A stretch of 64,000 bases of DNA, from positions 708,073,637 through 708,137,636 of the forward strand of contig CM066033.1 in NCBI GenBank assembly GCA_033557465.1, written 5' to 3'. The notes beneath the pieces are model-generated. The model worked only from the letters and a program-made list of their open reading frames with translations. It ran no database searches and was not told the origin of the DNA. The DNA comes from Ichthyophis bannanicus (taxonomy: Eukaryota > Chordata > Amphibia > Gymnophiona > Ichthyophiidae). A program made the position numbers and the translations under genes. Position 1 is the stretch's first letter. The number at the start of each line of letters is the position of its first letter. Below, one piece after another: positions 62,701-64,000 of the stretch.

Positions 62701-63968
62701 CTTCCTGGAATGGTGGAAGGCTCTGGTCCAATGAGAGACGGGAAGGATAAGTTCTCTAGCTGAAAGTCAAAGGCCTTGTGGAGGCTGAGACTGCTGGGAC
62801 GGCTGAGGCTTAGCAGCCTTTGTTTTTTATGTTTGGGTGGTTGCTGACCTTTGCGGACAAGCTGACCTGCAGAACGTCTCTGCTGAGAATAGGCAGGATA
62901 AAATCTTTTCTTTTTAGAAAAGAATGGTTTCTTGAAAGATTTCTTTCTTGCAGAATCAGCTGTGGACTTGGATAATCTATCCAAGGTGGAGTTATCAGCA
63001 TCCAACTCATTGGCCTTTTCCTGCCAATCTTTACCAAACAGGTTCTCACCAGTACAGGGAATATTTCCCAGTTTGTCTTATACCCAGAGCTCCAGATCAG
63101 ATGCCTGGAGCCAAGCAATTCTACGTGCACCTATGGCAATGGCAGAGGTTCTGCTTATGCACTCAAAACAATCAAAAGCTTCACAGTTGACAAATTTATA
63201 AACATCTTGGGCATGCTTGACCAATGTGAGAAAATCCTGCCTTCTATCCTCAGGAAGAAGAGGACTCAAAGCCTCTAAATCATCTGTGACTTCCTTCAGG
63301 AACATTCCCATATATAGACTATAGGAACTGATCCTGGCAGAAAGCATGGAAGCTTGGAAGACACGACGTCCAAAAGCATCCAAAGTTCTGCACTCTCGTC
63401 CTAGAGGATTAGAGGCATGCCTCTTTGCACTCTTGATCCTTCTCATAGCTGAGTCCACTACAATAGAGTGGTGAGGAAGCTGAGTTTTCTGGAAACCAGG
63501 GCAAGGAGGGACTCGATACAGAGTATCCAGTCTACGAGAGTGAGGAGAGGTGGTAAGAGGTGTCTTCCACATTCTGAACATGAGATCATGCAAGATCTCA
63601 TGGATGGGCAAGGTAGCTGCCTCCTTAGGAGTTTTAGGATATTGTAAAATTTCCAACTCCTTTGCTCTGGGCTCTGTTTCAGGGGACACAGTAATGGACA
63701 GACCCCGAGCCACCTCCCTGATGAAATCCTGAAAGGAAATGTCCTCTGGAGGAGACATCCTCCGTTTAGGGGAGGAAGGCTCCTCCGGGAGAAGTATTCC
63801 CGCATCAACAGAACTGTCAGAATCCTCAGATTCCTCTGAGGACTTGAAGTACCTTCTGTCGGGATGCTCTTGAAGAGCCCGATATCCGTACCGAATGAAG
63901 CTGGTACCGAGGGGAATCAGTACCGGTGTAACGGTACCGGAAGGCATCGCATGACTGGGTACCAGCAA
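62676..63968 (-). CDS. DIRS-D gag
   Basis: The main frame (63078-63968) contains SPPEDISFQDFIREVARGLS, ILHDLMFRMWKTPLTTSPHS, VPPCPGFQKTQLPHHSIVVD, RRVFQASMLSARISSYSLYM and FECISRTSAIAIGARRIAWL. A TAA at about 63079, where DIRS-E reads on (WVQDKLGNIPCTGENLFGKN), then interrupts it. 62676-63005 continues with DADNSTLDRLSKSTAD and KKPFFSKKKRFYPAYSQQ. The N-terminal Cys module is outside the window. It is nearly identical in layout to DIRS-E gag (47452-48444). Confidence 0.82.
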
Positions 63969-64000
63969 TGCGGACGCCGATGTCGATGCTGTCGGTACCG

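Larger units (their letters stand above)
57801..64000 (-). mobile_element. DIRS-D: DIRS retrotransposon, 5' end outside the window
   Basis: On the minus strand: gag (64000 to about 62680), RT (62697-61546), RNase H (60028-59322 and the last residues right of the LTR), recombinase (about 59481-58285), internal complementary region (58085-58175) and 3' terminal repeat (57801-57990). A solo-LTR-like element (60029-61545) splits RNase H. The coding frames are long and mostly continuous, so this was probably a young, nearly intact copy before the LTR insertion. Confidence 0.9.

Overview
The window is vertebrate nuclear DNA, most likely amphibian and probably a caecilian. The host gene exons are vertebrate DIP2-type. 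The repeat mix (several full or broken DIRS-type tyrosine-recombinase retrotransposons, Tx1/L1-like LINEs, L2/CR1-like LINEs, tRNA-derived SINEs and hAT elements) fits a large amphibian genome. The species is an inference. Nothing bacterial, plasmid-like or CRISPR-like is present.

The only host gene I can support is a DIP2 paralogue, best match DIP2B, on the minus strand. Five consecutive coding exons lie at 43411-43557, 42830-42949, 26319-26516, 25589-25680 and 24445-24555. They have consensus splice sites and matching phases, and encode the linker before the first AMP-binding-like domain and the start of that domain. The 16.3-kb intron between 42830 and 26516 is almost entirely a nested transposon stack. 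A DIRS element (DIRS-C, 26755-42451, minus) is split by a near full-length L1 (28050-34947, plus, 15-bp target duplication), which itself carries a 348-bp hAT MITE (29525-29872). DIRS-C is split again by a 2.85-kb non-autonomous hAT element (37110-39956, 8-bp target duplication) that holds a C-rich minisatellite and a large palindrome. A perfect 204-bp palindrome (26019-26222) lies just downstream of one DIP2 splice donor.

Layout from left to right: 1-803 unassigned AT-rich DNA; 804-2622 the 3' part of DIRS-A; 2623-6650 shuffled DIRS fragments interrupted by two CR1-like LINE tails; 7310-7945 an L2-like tail; 8212-14195 an L1 on the minus strand with broken ORFs; 14666-17232 an internally deleted L2-like LINE; 17233-23424 DIRS-B, a decayed complete DIRS with a SINE and LINE pieces inside; 23425-43600 the DIP2 gene with its inserts; 43820-44700 two SINEs; 44850-46809 an L2-like LINE cut off at its 3' side by truncated DIRS-E (46810-49790); 49800-57110 an old L1 5' fragment split by a 6.5-kb L1 (50223-56758, 16-bp target duplication); 57195-57781 a 5'-truncated L1 tail; 57801-64000 DIRS-D, running off the window end and split by a 1517-bp solo-LTR-like insertion (60029-61545).

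The transposon genes act only for their own mobility: gag, reverse transcriptase/RNase H and tyrosine recombinase for DIRS; ORF1p and endonuclease/reverse transcriptase for LINEs. Most are broken. ORF1 of the L1s at 28050 and 50223 is intact. In one L1, ORF2 has only one visible frameshift. All positions and alignments were read by eye without database searches.
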